A stretch of 64,000 bases of DNA from Bradyrhizobium quebecense. Its GTDB lineage: Bacteria; Pseudomonadota; Alphaproteobacteria; Rhizobiales; Xanthobacteraceae. The stretch lies in the NCBI RefSeq assembly GCF_013373795.3, contig NZ_CP088022.1:8676743-8740742 (forward strand). The letters run 5' to 3'. This document shows positions 1 to 10,239 of the stretch, piece by piece. The translations under genes and the position numbers were made by a program. Each line of letters starts with the position of its first letter. The first letter of the stretch is position 1. The notes below the pieces were generated by a model. The model ran no database searches and was not told the DNA's origin. It was given only the letters and a program-made list of their open reading frames with translations.

Positions 1-117
1 GCTTTTTGTTCTCCGGCCAAAGTGAGCGTGTCGCTGCCGAATGGCGTGAAGCTCGCGCTGGAATGCGGCGATGTGGATGCATTGACGGCGATCATCGGAG
101 CGCTGGGCGATGTTTAG
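1..117 (+). CDS. tnpA: IS66 TnpA, C-terminal end (partial)
   Basis: Frame 1 is open from the window edge and reads ...LPNGVKLALECGDVDALTAI before a TAG at 115-117. This is the typical end of the small HTH protein TnpA of IS66 elements, needed with TnpB and TnpC for transposition. Only 38 residues are visible. Its last eight bases overlap the start of tnpB (ATG at 110), the usual translational coupling in this family. Confidence 0.75.
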   Translation, partial: AFCSPAKVSVSLPNGVKLALECGDVDALTAIIGALGDV

Positions 118-463
118 ACTGGGCGATGACCTGCAGGTCTATCTGCACCGTGAGCCGATCGACTTCCGGGCTGGCATCAACAGCCTTGCGGTCCTGGTCC
201 AGGAGACGATGGCGCTCGATCCATTCACTCCGGCGGTTTTTGCGTTCTGCAATCGCCGTTGCGACCGGATGAAGCTTCTGTTCTTCGATCGGTCCGGCTT
301 TGTACTGGTCCTGAAGCGGCTGACCGAAGACAGGTTCCGATGGCCGCGCCGCCAGGAGGCGATCGTCACGCTGACGACGGAGCAATTGCACTGGATCCTT
401 GACGGCATCGATATCGATGCGATGGTCCGCCATCCGGTGCGGCAATATCAGGTTGCCGGCTGA
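110..463 (+). CDS. tnpB: IS66 accessory protein TnpB
   Basis: A 117-residue protein of the IS66 TnpB family (IS66 Orf2), the usual length. It carries the family hallmark PIDFRAGINSL near residue 18 and the FCNRRCDRMKLLFFDR segment near residue 46. Its exact biochemical role is not established; it is required for transposition in some IS66 elements. It overlaps the tnpA stop and is followed after 52 bases by tnpC. It looks intact. Confidence 0.9.
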   Translation: MFRLGDDLQVYLHREPIDFRAGINSLAVLVQETMALDPFTPAVFAFCNRRCDRMKLLFFDRSGFVLVLKRLTEDRFRWPRRQEAIVTLTTEQLHWILDGIDIDAMVRHPVRQYQVAG

Positions 464-515
464 GCTCTCGAGTTGAGCGGTTGACGCGTCGGTACGGTTC
501 AGATTCAAGAATTCG

Positions 516-2087
516 ATGAATCGAACCGGCGATCCGAGTGTTGAAGTGCTGTTGGCACGCATTGCTGCGCTGCAGGCGGAGAACCATCAACTCGCCGACC
601 GCGTCGCCAAGCTCGAGGAAGAACTGGCGCTGGCACGCCTGCATCGTTTTGCGCCGCGCAGCGAAAAGCATGTTGATCGTCTCTTCAATGAAGCCGAGCA
701 GGCCTCCGATGAGGAGGACGCCGGCAGTGAAACGAACAATATCGCCGAACTTCCGGACACGGGCTTGCCACCCGTCGAAAACACAATGGGAAAGAAGCGC
801 GGCCGCAAGCCGCTGCCGGGGAACCTACCTCGTGAGCGCGTCGAGTATGACCTGTCCGACGATCAGAAGGCGTGTCCTTGCTGCCGTGGCCAGATGCATC
901 GCATGGGCGAGGCTGTCACCGAGCAACTTCATATCGAGGTGAAGGCGAAGGTTTTACAGAATGTGCGCTTCAAATATGCGTGCCGCCATTGCGATCGCAC
1001 CGGGATCCACGCCCCTGTCGTGACCGCGCCGATGCCGCCGCAACCATTGCCGGGCAGCGTTGCCACGCCCTCGACGCTGGCGTTCGCGCTGGTTCACAAA
1101 TATGTCGATGGCACGCCGCTCTACCGCCTGGCGCAGGCCTTCGAACGTGCAGGTGTTCCTGTCAGCCGCGGCGCTTTGGGCCACTGGGTGATTGGCTCGA
1201 GCGAGAAGCATCTGCATCGCATCTACGACGCCCTGAAGCTGCGGCTCAGATCACAACCTCTCATCCATGGCGACGAGACAACGGTTCAGGTCCTCAAGGA
1301 GAAGGACAAACGGGCCACCAGCACATCGTACATGTGGGCTTATCGCAGCGGCAAGGGCAGCCACGAGCCGATCGTTCTTCTGGATTATCAGCCGGGCCGC
1401 GGCCAAATCCACCCGCAAGCCTTCCTCGGCGATTACCGTGGCATTGTAATGAGTGACGGCTATACCGCATGGCGCACGCTGGAAGGGGCCACCCACATTG
1501 GATGCATGGCCCACTCCCGGCGGCGCTTTGTCGATGCCCTCAAAGCCAGGAAGAAGGGCGGCGGTCCGCCCGAGCAAGCGCTGCGGTTCTTTGAACAGCT
1601 CTACCGGGTTGAAAGGCGGGCGTGGGACGGAATACCGGAGAAGGGTGAAACACAGGCCTACTGCATTCGCCGCTTCCGCCAGCAACATAGTGTCCCCATC
1701 CTCAATGCTCTCAAAGTATGGCTCGATGACATGGCCCCGAAGGTCTTGCCTGACAGCAAGCTCGGCGACGCCGTATCCTACACCCGAAACCAATGGGAAT
1801 ATCTGACGCGCTACACCGGGGACGGCAGCATGCCGATTGACAACAATCTTCTGGAGCGCGACATCAGGGTTTTTGCAACTGGCAGGAAGAGTTGGTTGTT
1901 CAGCGATACCGTGGACGGAGCCAAGGCCAGTGCCGTCGTCTATAGCCTGATGCTGACCTGCCGCGCCTCACGTGTCGAGCCGTTAGCGTGGTTGCGCCAC
2001 GTCCTCACCGAATTGCCTCAGCGCGCCGGCGACGCCGATATTACAGACCTGCTGCCCTTCAACTTCCACAAAGCCGCCACTGCCTGA
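516..2087 (+). CDS. tnpC: IS66 transposase TnpC
   Basis: A 523-residue DDE transposase of normal length. An N-terminal coiled coil (about 10-45) is followed by a zinc-binding segment (CPCCRGQM...YACRHC, about 120-160). The RNase H-like core has D253 (HGDETT), D314 (MSDGYTAW) and E447 (LLERDIRVF). The C-terminus reads DLLPFNFHKA. The three acidic residues are in family-consistent positions and no frameshift is seen. Fragments of related TnpC proteins lie at 21.8, 22.6-23.4, 45.0 and 57.7-58.2 kb. Confidence 0.93.
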   Translation: MNRTGDPSVEVLLARIAALQAENHQLADRVAKLEEELALARLHRFAPRSEKHVDRLFNEAEQASDEEDAGSETNNIAELPDTGLPPVENTMGKKRGRKPLPGNLPRERVEYDLSDDQKACPCCRGQMHRMGEAVTEQLHIEVKAKVLQNVRFKYACRHCDRTGIHAPVVTAPMPPQPLPGSVATPSTLAFALVHKYVDGTPLYRLAQAFERAGVPVSRGALGHWVIGSSEKHLHRIYDALKLRLRSQPLIHGDETTVQVLKEKDKRATSTSYMWAYRSGKGSHEPIVLLDYQPGRGQIHPQAFLGDYRGIVMSDGYTAWRTLEGATHIGCMAHSRRRFVDALKARKKGGGPPEQALRFFEQLYRVERRAWDGIPEKGETQAYCIRRFRQQHSVPILNALKVWLDDMAPKVLPDSKLGDAVSYTRNQWEYLTRYTGDGSMPIDNNLLERDIRVFATGRKSWLFSDTVDGAKASAVVYSLMLTCRASRVEPLAWLRHVLTELPQRAGDADITDLLPFNFHKAATA

Positions 2088-2158
2088 ACGGCTCGGTATC
2101 GCCCGATACCAGGGCAATCCATCAAAACCGCCGGCGTGCGAAGAAAATCGCGCTTACG

Positions 2159-2214
2159 CTCAAGGTGGGCAACGCCGACCTCTTCAGAAATTCAACAGAA
2201 CCCGGGACATCCCC
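2159..2214. repeat. 56-bp repeat, outer end of an IS256-like element (copy 1)
   Basis: This stretch recurs base for base at 23797-23852. There it lies just outside the start codon of an IS256-type transposase N-terminus, so it is probably that element's terminal region. Here only the end survives, directly against the IS66 right end. Confidence 0.7.
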
Positions 2215-3150
2215 CCGAACTCTCCCCGCGCAGAGCTTTGTGCGGATCGGCACGTAGGCCCACAGCATCGTCCGATATTACGGGAGTGGATGTCTGCGTA
2301 TGCGAGTTGTTCGGTGCCCGTGACATCCTGGAAGCGATGTAGAACCGACCAGCTTGCGCAAGAAGCGACTTAGAATGGAGGACAATTTTGAGGTGAGCTC
2401 TGAATTGAGGGCAGAGGCGTTCAGTGATGGTAGCGGCCGGTCAGGAGACCTGGTTCGCAAACTGACCCTTTATTCGTTCGGCCTCTTCCCTCGACAGTTT
2501 CTCGGGCCCAGTCCCCGTTTCTTAAAAGAGCCGGCCCCTTGCGTTCTCGATCGTAAACCATCCAACCTTTGGTGCCCTGACGAACGATGAACCGTTGTGC
2601 TGCCTCCAGTTGTACCTAGAAAAGAAGCTTCGACACGGGCAAAATGCCTAGGGCGAGGCGTTGGGCTGCCGAGAGCCAGAAATCAACTCAAGACCCGATC
2701 ATGACCTGTGCAAAGCTGCAGTGGGCGGCTTTATGAGGATATCGAGCGTGGCGCGCTTCTCCGGTAAATGCGACGATCGCGGGGATGCTGCTGATCAGAT
2801 CCGCGCTTAATTCCTTGGGGGTGCCGGGTCGGCGAGCTCTAGTCGAAGCCTATCCGCGCGCTTCCGCCGTGCTCGGTTCCGGCGCGGTACGAAGTATTCG
2901 AGGCGCCAAAGATTGGAGGCATCGGAAATTGTTCGTCCCGTCGTTAACGGCCGAGCAGACGCCGTTGAGGCAGTGGTGTTCCGACTTAGCGACGAGTCGT
3001 CTTACATTGCATTACCGGTTCAGAGATGGTCGTGGATGGTAGTCTCACGATCGGCGTCCCACAGAAATCTGAAGCGCCCGAGACAATTTTCTGATTGCTA
3101 TCGACTGAATGACGCGAACACACCGTTTTCGTGCGCGGTTGTCAATTATG
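2215..3150. other. No supported gene
   Basis: Short open frames exist (for example 2354-2590 and 2785-3042 on +), but none has a recognisable domain or convincing ribosome-binding site. It is probably decayed sequence between IS elements. Confidence 0.5.
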
Positions 3151-3405
3151 TCAGTTGCGGCCACGTATCCAAAGTATTATGTCGCTCGATCCAATTACGC
3201 GCCTTGGATAATGTGGGTTTATCGTGCCAGCCAGCATGGTAGTCGAATTCGCGGATGGACTGTTCAGCAGTTCGTCTGCGAATCTCTTCGCGTCAGCCTC
3301 GCTTGGAAAGGTTCTGGTTTCTCGAATGGGGTATCGATTTGGCCCCTTCGACTGGTTGAAGGAAACATACCAAGTGTGTTGTAGCCATATCCTTTTCGTG
3401 CTCAT
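3151..3405 (-). CDS. Small hypothetical protein
   Basis: An 84-residue basic protein. The pattern RETRTFPSEADAKRFADELL followed by AGTINPHYPRRVIGSS looks like a small protein type that I associate with rhizobial accessory DNA. No catalytic motif, signal peptide or membrane segment is seen, and the function is unknown. The upstream base order contains GGAGGT, but about 20 bases from this ATG, so the start is uncertain. Reading it as non-coding is possible. Confidence 0.45.
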   Translation of the reverse strand: MSTKRIWLQHTWYVSFNQSKGPNRYPIRETRTFPSEADAKRFADELLNSPSANSTTMLAGTINPHYPRRVIGSSDIILWIRGRN

Positions 3406-3694
3406 CGGCCGATGATGGTGGTCATACCTCCATCAGCAGTCAATTGCGAGTATTGGTAGTTGATCGTTTGCGGCAATTGTCGTCGATGAAGGGGCTTGAC
3501 TATTTGGCAGGTCGTCGGATCCACCCAGCGCAGAAGGTCGGCAAGAAGATCAGGTTACACCGGCAGACTTGACCACGCCTCGCGCCGCGGAAGCCTGAAC
3601 AGGTTCAGGCCACGCCTGCTGATGTCCTCAAGCTGAAATGTGCCCACCAGGATGCGACGCAGCCGGCGGCAGCGAAGGAGGGTGTCATAAGGAA

Positions 3695-4815
3695 TGTGTA
3701 AGCAGGTTTCTGTGAGTTTACCCTACCGAGGAGACTCACATGACGACGATAACACCTGAACTGCTTGATCAACTGCTTGCTAACTATGAGAAGCCCGAGG
3801 ACCTGACCGGAGACAACGGGCTGTTCAAGCAGCTGAAGAAGGCGTTGATCGAGCGCGCGCTCGCCGCCGAGTTGAGCGAACATCTCGGCTATGAGAAGGG
3901 CGATCCGGGCGGTCGAGGGACGGGCAACAGCCGCAATGGCACCAGCAGCAAGACGATCCTGACCGAGGACGGCGAGATCGAGATTGCCATACCGCGCGAC
4001 CGCGCCGGCAGTTTCGAACCGCAGCTCGTCGCCAAGGGCCAGGACGCGGTTCGATGGCTTCGACGACAAGATTCTGGGCCTGTATGCCCGCGGCATGACG
4101 GTGCGCGAGATCCAGGGCCACCTGGCCGAGGTCTCACCCGATCTCATCAGCCGGGTCACCGATGCCGTCCTCGATGAGGTGCGGGAGTGGCAAAATGGCC
4201 TTCGTGTCCCGGAAGGACCGCAAGGCGATCCTGCCCGCGATCAAGGCGATCTACCGGGCCGAGCACGCCGATATTGCGCTTGTCCGCCTCGAGGAGTTCG
4301 AGGCCGAGTGGGGCAAGCGCTATCCAGCGATCGGAGCGGCCTAGCGGAGCGCCTGGGATTACGTCGTGCCATTCTTCGCCTTCGCACCGGGCACCCGCAA
4401 GATGATCTACACCACCAACGCTGTGGAGGCGCTGCATCGCTCGTTGCGCAAGATCATCAAAACGCGCGGCAGCTTTCCAAACGATGACGCGGCGTCGAAG
4501 CTGCTCTATCTCGCAATCAAGAATGCCGGCCTGCGCTGGCGACGCCCGGTCGAATGGACCTCCGCGATGGGCCAGTTTGCCATCCGGTTCGGCGAGCGCT
4601 TTCCGGGAACGACGCGATGACGAACGGCATCACGGCAACGGTCATGATGGCTCGGCACGCCCCTTCGCCGTCAAGTTCCTCGCCTGCGGCGCGCCGCTCC
4701 GCGGCTTCGGGACTTGAACGCTCGGTGCGGCCAAGCAAACTCATCCACCATGCCGCTGATGCCTTGTTCTTGATGCCGGGAGACAAATTCACCCTTCACA
4801 GAAACCCCTGACACA
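3695..4815 (+). mobile_element. IS256-family element, inactive
   Basis: The terminal sequences are imperfect inverted repeats: TGTGTAAGCAGGTTTCTGTG near 3695 faces CACAGAAACCCCTGACACA ending near 4815. Between them lies a single broken transposase gene. The element is about 1.1 kb, shorter than a complete IS256 (about 1.3 kb), in line with an internal deletion. Confidence 0.7.
3740..4620 (+). pseudogene. IS256-family transposase, frameshifted and deleted
   Basis: The N-terminus (MTTITPELLDQLLANYEK...) reads normally to about 4045, where the frame shifts to continue IS256 sequence ([20 protein letters not shown]). After DEVREWQ near 4190 the gene jumps to [20 protein letters not shown], so the central part that holds the first two catalytic aspartates is missing. 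A stop at 4342 is followed in another frame by the C-terminal part ([20 protein letters not shown] to FGERFPG). It cannot make an active transposase. Confidence 0.85.
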
Positions 4816-4821
4816 AAAGTT

Positions 4822-5679
4822 CTGACAATCCCAGCGCCAGCGCGGCTCTGGCTCGTCTGCTGCTTTAAAAGTACGGCTTCTTGCTTCTTCTCTTCATACC
4901 GCAACTCGTGCGGGCGGTCGTCAGCAGCCGCTCGCACGCTTTTCCGAGGGCGCGACTAGTCAACCGCGCGCGTCCTGTTCTTCCCTCTCTCTTTTCGTCG
5001 TGCCCGTTTGGTACGCGAGTTGCTGAGAAACGTGCGGGCTTGGCTTCTCAAACATTCACACTCGCGACCCCATGAGATGGCCAAATCTGCTCAGCCCAGA
5101 CTTGCGCTTGGGCGGTTTCTCCAAGGCAGCGCCCGCGTCATTTGTAGCCACCGCAGCAACATACTCAGGAGGCCAAATTCCCCGATCATTCTCGATCCAA
5201 ATTGCTGAGCTTGAAAGTTGGCTTTGGGCGAGCAACTGAGTTTCTTGATCCGAGACCCCGCGCCGCACAGTTCCCCTATTCATTGGAGGATACCGGAGTC
5301 TTACGGATAGCGACGGCGTGCGCCCTCCTCCATATTCTATGCAAGCTAGGATTTTGCATTTCCTTCCTGGGGCTAGAGCCAACGCCGCCCGCATGCATTT
5401 TGAGCGGGCGGCGTTGTGCTTTCTACAAACAAACGTCGCAGTTCAGGGCGTTGCCTCGAGGGTCGGCGTCGCGTCTCGCGTCGCAAGCGCACAGGCAGGA
5501 AGCTTCAGTGCTTCGCATCACGCAAATTCACTCGCACGTAGGCCTGCTCGTTGCAGATTGATTGCGCGCTTACGCGCGACTGCAACCCTGACACACTGCA
5601 AAACTCGAATCGGAATTTAAGTTGTGCATCTATCGAACCACAATGTCGGCTTCTAACCAATCTGGAGGAGCGATCATGG
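4822..5679. other. No supported gene
   Basis: Several overlapping short frames on both strands, none with recognisable protein features. Confidence 0.5.
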
Positions 5680-5990
5680 ATTCACGAATGGACCTGCCAC
5701 TGAACTTTCATCCAGCGGCATTAGAGTGTCGGGATCTTGGACGCCAAGTGGCGCGGTTGGAGCAACGAACGATCGGCGAAGCTGGTCGGGGTTGCGTAGC
5801 CGATCGTCCGTTGCGGTGAGGTGGGCTGCATAGGCCGCGGGGGATGACATACTACAGCGACGAGTGAGGCTGCCGGAGATTGTCATCGTCGACCCAGTTG
5901 GCGATCTTGGCGCGGGCGCCGCCAAGATCGAAGAACAGGGTCTCGTTGAGCAGCTCATCGCGCATCCGGCCATTGATGGGGAAGACGGCC
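5680..5990 (-). pseudogene. IS3-family orfB, C-terminal scrap
   Basis: Read on the minus strand across two frames, the DNA gives the usual end of an IS3 transposase: RDELLNETLFFDLGGARAKI, then NWVDDDNLRQPHSSL and AAYAAHLTATDDRLRNPDQL. At least one frameshift and a stop after HSSL are present. The N-terminal and catalytic parts are absent. Confidence 0.65.
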
Positions 5991-6057
5991 CCGCTCCCTC
6001 GGCGCCGGCGATATGCTGGCGATGGACGAACCCGCTAACAGCCAGCAGTTCACCAAT

Positions 6058-7040
6058 GGAAGTCGCGACAATTGGGTTGGACGTTTCGGAGCACGTATTT
6101 CACATCCATGCCGTTGATGGCCAAGGCCAAGTGGCCTGTCGCCAACGCCTCCGGCCAGGCGAGATCGTGTCGTTCTTCTCCTCGCTCGTACCTTGCCTAG
6201 TCGGCATTGAGGCCTGCGCGACTGCTCACAACCGGGCGCGGGAGATTCGCCAGTTGGACACGATGTGAGATTGATCCCGCCAGCCTATGTTAAACCCTAC
6301 CTACGAAGAGGAGCCAAGCATGACGCCGTTGACGCGGCTGCAATCTGCGAAGGGGTCACCCGTCCCAATATGCGGTTCGTTCCAATCAAGAGCGTCGAGA
6401 ACCATGGCTTCTTGATGCTTCATCGTGCAAGAGGCTTTGTTGGTCCGCCAACGGGCCACGACAGCCTGCGCCACTCGGGCTCATTTTGCTGAGTTCGGAA
6501 TCATTGCCGGGCAAGGCCGGCAACGGGCGGACGGTCTGGTGGGCTTGTTGGATGACGAGGAACTGATGCTACCGGCCCACGCCCGAATTGCACTAGCCGT
6601 CCTTGTGAACCAACTGAAGGAATTGGACCGGCAGGTCGAGGCCATCGAGCGCGAGCTAGCTCAGATCCAGCGAATAAATCCGATGACGAAGTTGCTGTCC
6701 TCGATTCCAGGGATCGGTCACATAACGGCCACGGCTCTCGCCGCGACCGTGCCGGATGCGACAATGTTCCGCTCCGGGCGCGAGTTCGCGGCCTGGCTTG
6801 GCCTGACGCCTAAGCAGAATTTCACCGGCGGGAAGGATCGGCTCGGCCGGATTACGAACAGGGCGATTCCTATCTCAGGCACTTGCTTGTCATCGGAGCA
6901 CGTAACGTCGTTCGGTGCCCAAAGGCACGCTCCCGGGTTGGAGGCGGCTGGATCAAAGTCCTGCTTGAACGGCGTCGGACATGGTCGTCGTCGCCATCGC
7001 CGTTGCCAACAAGTCTGGCCCGGATCGTCTGGGCGATGAC
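6058..7040 (+). pseudogene. IS110-family transposase, frameshifted
   Basis: It starts at ATG 6058 with the DEDD-type N-terminus VATIGLDVSEHVFHIHAVDG. It shifts frame near 6265 (VKPYLRRGAKHDAVDAAAIC, the second acidic region of IS110 RuvC-like domains) and again near 6430. The C-terminal Transposase_20 part follows (LSSIPGIGHITATALAATVP, FAAWLGLTPKQNFTGGKDRL). The end after about 6880 is out of frame. All family regions are recognisable but spread over three frames, so the gene is dead. Confidence 0.8.
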
Positions 7041-7121
7041 TCTCTCTGGAGGAAATAATCAGTGGCAGGCAGCGAACTTGATTGCACAACATTCGACCGA
7101 TCTTGATCTGAGACCGACAAC

Positions 7122-7560
7122 ATGCATGAATTAGATTCTCTTGTTAATAGAAGCACGTCCGCTGCGCAACCTTCGCCAATAGAGACTTTCGATGGAAGCT
7201 CGTCCCGTCCAATAATTGAACTCTTCAAAGGCATCGAACAGATGTTGGCGCCTCTATTTCAACGTTCTTACGAATGGGGCTCGAAGGAGTGGAAAGTCCT
7301 ATGGGATGCAATCTTGGAGCAGTACGAGCACAATCAAGATGCGGTACTGGCTTCGATTTCACAAGCGCAATTGTCACGGCGCCCAGCACGATCAGCCGGC
7401 TTCGCTCCGGGCCCTTATCAGCGCAATTATGGGCCATGCAGGAGCGGCCCCAAGGTCAGCGTCTTCTTCGTCCAGAGCTCGGACGAAGTTGCCGGGCAGT
7501 CCTCTCAGGGGCCTCAGTTAAATCGGACGCCAAATGCCCACGCTGCTTTGCTTTACATTT
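7122..7560 (+). pseudogene. DUF262-domain protein, N-terminal remnant
   Basis: The first frame contains IIELFKGIEQMLAPLFQRSY followed by EWGSKEWKVLWDAILEQYE. This matches the start of DUF262 proteins, the nuclease-associated domain found in GmrSD-type modification-dependent restriction systems and other defence proteins. Near 7340 the frame shifts and FTSAIVTAPSTIS continues the domain. The rest is missing. It is probably a defence-gene remnant next to the ParA-type locus. Confidence 0.6.
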
Positions 7561-8515
7561 CTGGATCTGAAATGCGGGTCAGCATCTTCACGTGCGGTCC
7601 CGCCCGCTTGAAGATCGGCTCCCAAAAGGCATAGGCCGTCTCGGCGAAACTCGCGCTTATGCTGAACTTCGTGAGCGCAGCCCGATATGCGGCCTGTCGC
7701 CCGCAGCCTTGCCTCTCGACAAGGTGCCAGATGAATTGACCGACCTGGCGCGCATACGTGCTCGGACGAGCTCGGTGGTTGGGTACGATCTCAAGCCGCA
7801 TGGTCCCGGTGTCGCGCGTCTCCGGTTCGATGAGATTGGCAAGCCAAATGAAGATTGATGGATCAATGCTCGCAGCATAGCCGTCGCGCTTGAGCTGCTG
7901 ATTGATCATAGAGAACGCGCTAGCGGCTTCTCTGAAGCATTCGCTCAGGATGAAGTTCGCCTGATTCTCCAGCTTGCCGCTCTGAAGATCGTCCAGCAAT
8001 CTGACCGCCTCGTCAGTGAGCCGCCGCATGTATCGCAGTTGCGGCTGCCCCGCGCCGTCGGCAGGTTCCTTCTGCACGATCAACTCGGCCGCATCCGCGG
8101 GGAACTCTGTTGCGGCTTCTTTGAGAGCGGTCAAAAAGTCGCCTTCAAGACCGGAGCGGCCGATGTCTTTCGGTGCCGCTTCCCTCCCCACCCGTGTCTC
8201 TACGAGATTGGCAATCTTCACCATCATCTCAGTCGTAGCGTCGGAATCTAGAAGTTCGTCCTTGCGCGGCGCCGCCGCATTCCGAGATTCAAGCACCGCA
8301 ACGGCACCCGGAGCCGTCGCTTGCCTCGCAAGCATTGCTTGATCAGGCGTCTTCTCTCCTGTGTGCTCCGATCGCGGATTGGAAGCGGCAATCCCGCTGG
8401 ACAACACAAACAGGCCATCGTCAACGGCTCGGCTCGCCGCCGCGGTAAGCTCCACCAGCGAGCGTCGCGCACAGCGCGTATGGCTAGCACGACGCCTTTT
8501 TTTCGTGTGGCTCAT
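7553..8515 (-). CDS. Unknown protein, partner of the ParA-type ATPase
   Basis: A 320-residue protein that I do not recognise. It has a very basic N-terminus (KKRRRASHTRCARR), a charged middle part and a C-terminal half with aromatic motifs (FIWLANLIEP, QVGQFIWHLVERQG, AYAFWEPIFKRAG). No membrane segment or signal peptide is seen. Its start overlaps the end of the ParA-type gene by 32 bases, which argues for one operon and a joint job. The basic N-terminus would suit DNA binding, but that is inference only. Confidence 0.7.
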   Translation of the reverse strand: MSHTKKRRRASHTRCARRSLVELTAAASRAVDDGLFVLSSGIAASNPRSEHTGEKTPDQAMLARQATAPGAVAVLESRNAAAPRKDELLDSDATTEMMVKIANLVETRVGREAAPKDIGRSGLEGDFLTALKEAATEFPADAAELIVQKEPADGAGQPQLRYMRRLTDEAVRLLDDLQSGKLENQANFILSECFREAASAFSMINQQLKRDGYAASIDPSIFIWLANLIEPETRDTGTMRLEIVPNHRARPSTYARQVGQFIWHLVERQGCGRQAAYRAALTKFSISASFAETAYAFWEPIFKRAGPHVKMLTRISDPEM

Positions 8516-9146
8516 GATCTAACGACCCCTCGACAAGCGTTTTCAAGACCCAGCGCCAAAGCTCACGAACTTCCTCCGAGGCTCTTCCCTCTTGTGCAAA
8601 CTCGGTTACGCCTAATCCGGCCCCAAGCGCGTCCTGGTGGACATTGCGCTGTCCGACATAGGGATGCGCAAGCACTCCGAGCGAATTGAGGGACGTTGCA
8701 GCTTCACTCAAGCGGCAGCCCCGCGGTGGCGTCTGATTGAGGACGAAAGCGAATCGGCGGTTGAGCCTACGAATAGCAATCAGTGTCGGTATCGCAGCTT
8801 CGATGTCGGCCAGACTCGGACGCACTGGGATCAGGCAAAGATCGCCCCTCGCGATGGCGAGCACGGCCATTGCATTGTTCGTGGCGGCGGTATCGATGAC
8901 CGTAAGCCAGATTCCCTCAGCTTCAAGGCTGACGAGAGCCACTTCTAGTTCGGCGGGATCGGAGATCCGAACGACCCGCGGATAGGGATGGCAACGCCGC
9001 TCTTTCCATTTTGAAATCGTGCCTTGTGGATCCGCCTCGACAATTGCGACGCGCTCCCCGTTCCCCATCGCCGCGACCGCAATGCCAACCGCCAGCGTGC
9101 TTTTGCCGCTTCCGCCTTTTTGGGTGACCAGAACAAGGACATGCAT
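8484..9146 (-). CDS. ParA-type partition ATPase
   Basis: A ParA/MinD-family P-loop ATPase of about 220 residues. It has a deviant Walker A motif (KGGSGKST) at the N-terminus, WLTVIDTAA as the Walker B region, and a C-terminal RNRQ-like surface (GLGVTEFAQEGRASEEVREL). Such proteins segregate plasmids and integrated conjugative elements. The frame is open to 9200, but the ATG at 9146 (MHVLVLVTQKGG) places the Walker motif at the usual distance and has GGAAG upstream. No ParB is seen; the overlapping downstream gene may fill that role. Confidence 0.88.
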   Translation of the reverse strand: MHVLVLVTQKGGSGKSTLAVGIAVAAMGNGERVAIVEADPQGTISKWKERRCHPYPRVVRISDPAELEVALVSLEAEGIWLTVIDTAATNNAMAVLAIARGDLCLIPVRPSLADIEAAIPTLIAIRRLNRRFAFVLNQTPPRGCRLSEAATSLNSLGVLAHPYVGQRNVHQDALGAGLGVTEFAQEGRASEEVRELWRWVLKTLVEGSLDHEPHEKKASC

Positions 9147-9307
9147 ATCCTGCGCTTCCCGGATGACAACGAGATGAGACGCATGAGTCGTCGGCTGCAT
9201 GGGCGTCAGTCAACTACCAACCTTGGGAATTGATGGAGAGGACGGGCACATGGCAATCTTCGTCCTATACCCGTCAGGGACGGTCGATACGAAGCTGGGT
9301 TTAGAGA

Positions 9308-10081
9308 ATGAAAAAGGTCCTGCTGGGCACGGTAGCCCTGATCGCGCTGGTTGCCCCTTCCTCTGCCGCTGATCTGGCCGCGGGGCCCTACGTCAAAGCG
9401 CTCCCAGCGGTCATTCCAATCTATGATTGGAGCGGCTTCTACGTCGGCATAAATGGCGGCGGCGGCTCCGCGCATCAATGCTGGGACGTGGTCAACGCCG
9501 GAGGCGCGATTGTCGCTCCGCCCGTCGGCATAGGGTTGCCATAATGCGACGGGAGGCACGGTCGGCGGTCAAATCGACTATCGCTGGCAAATAGCCAACT
9601 CGCAGTTTGGCCTGGAGGCGTAGGGCGACTGGGCCGATTTCAAGGGCTCCAACGCCAACCTCGCTTTTGCAGGCGTCCAGGATGAATCCAAGCTTGATGC
9701 ATTCGGCCTGTTCACGGGCCAAGTCGGCTATGCCTGGAATAACATGCTGCTCTATGTGAAGGGTGGCGCTGCGGTTGTCCGCGACAAATACCGGGTCTTC
9801 GATTTTGCGACTGGGCTGACTATCGACAACGGCAGCGAAACTTGTTGGGGCGGCACGGTAGGGGCGGGCCTTGAATTTGGCTTCGCTCCGAACTGGTCCA
9901 TCGGCGTTGAGTACGACCACCTGTTCATGGGTCATCGGGACGTGGACTTCTTTTTTCACCTGGACTCGTGGGTGGTCCGGCGGCCGCTTTCGCGGGGACT
10001 GCCCGTATCAGTCAGGACGTCGATATCGGTCTGGTCCGCCTGAATTACCGCTGGGGTGGCGCGGTCGCCACGACATATTGA
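9308..10081 (+). pseudogene. Outer-membrane beta-barrel protein (RopB/Omp25 type), broken
   Basis: It begins with a clear Sec signal peptide (MKKVLLGTVALIALVAPSSA) and the IYDWSGFYVGINGG start of Omp25/RopB-like eight-stranded porin-type proteins. Frame is lost near 9540, a TAG interrupts at about 9621 (GLEA*GDW), and it shifts again near 9955. The normal end, DVDIGLVRLNYRWGG with a final aromatic residue before TGA at 10079-10081, survives in another frame. All domain parts are present but it cannot be translated whole. Confidence 0.85.
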
Positions 10082-10239
10082 TCTTCGCCGGAACGGAAGC
10101 GTTCGATCACACGGAGCGCTAGAGACAATCCTTGACGCGCGTTGCTCCTCTCTCAAGGTAGTCATCTGGAACGCAAGTTCGCCACATAAATCGGCGCTGG
10201 GACCTCTGAAGCAGAGCGCTTGTCGCAAATGCAGGTGTG

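Larger units (their letters stand above)
1..2157 (+). mobile_element. IS66-family element, left end outside window
   Basis: Three genes in the standard IS66 order (tnpA tail, tnpB, tnpC) are followed by a terminal motif ending in GCTTAC at 2157. This is the inverse of the GTAAGC that starts IS66 elements. The left end lies upstream of base 1. All visible genes are open, so this copy could still be active. It abuts the repeat at 2159-2214, which is the outer end of an IS256-like element seen again at 23.8 kb, so it probably inserted into or beside such an element. Confidence 0.85.
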
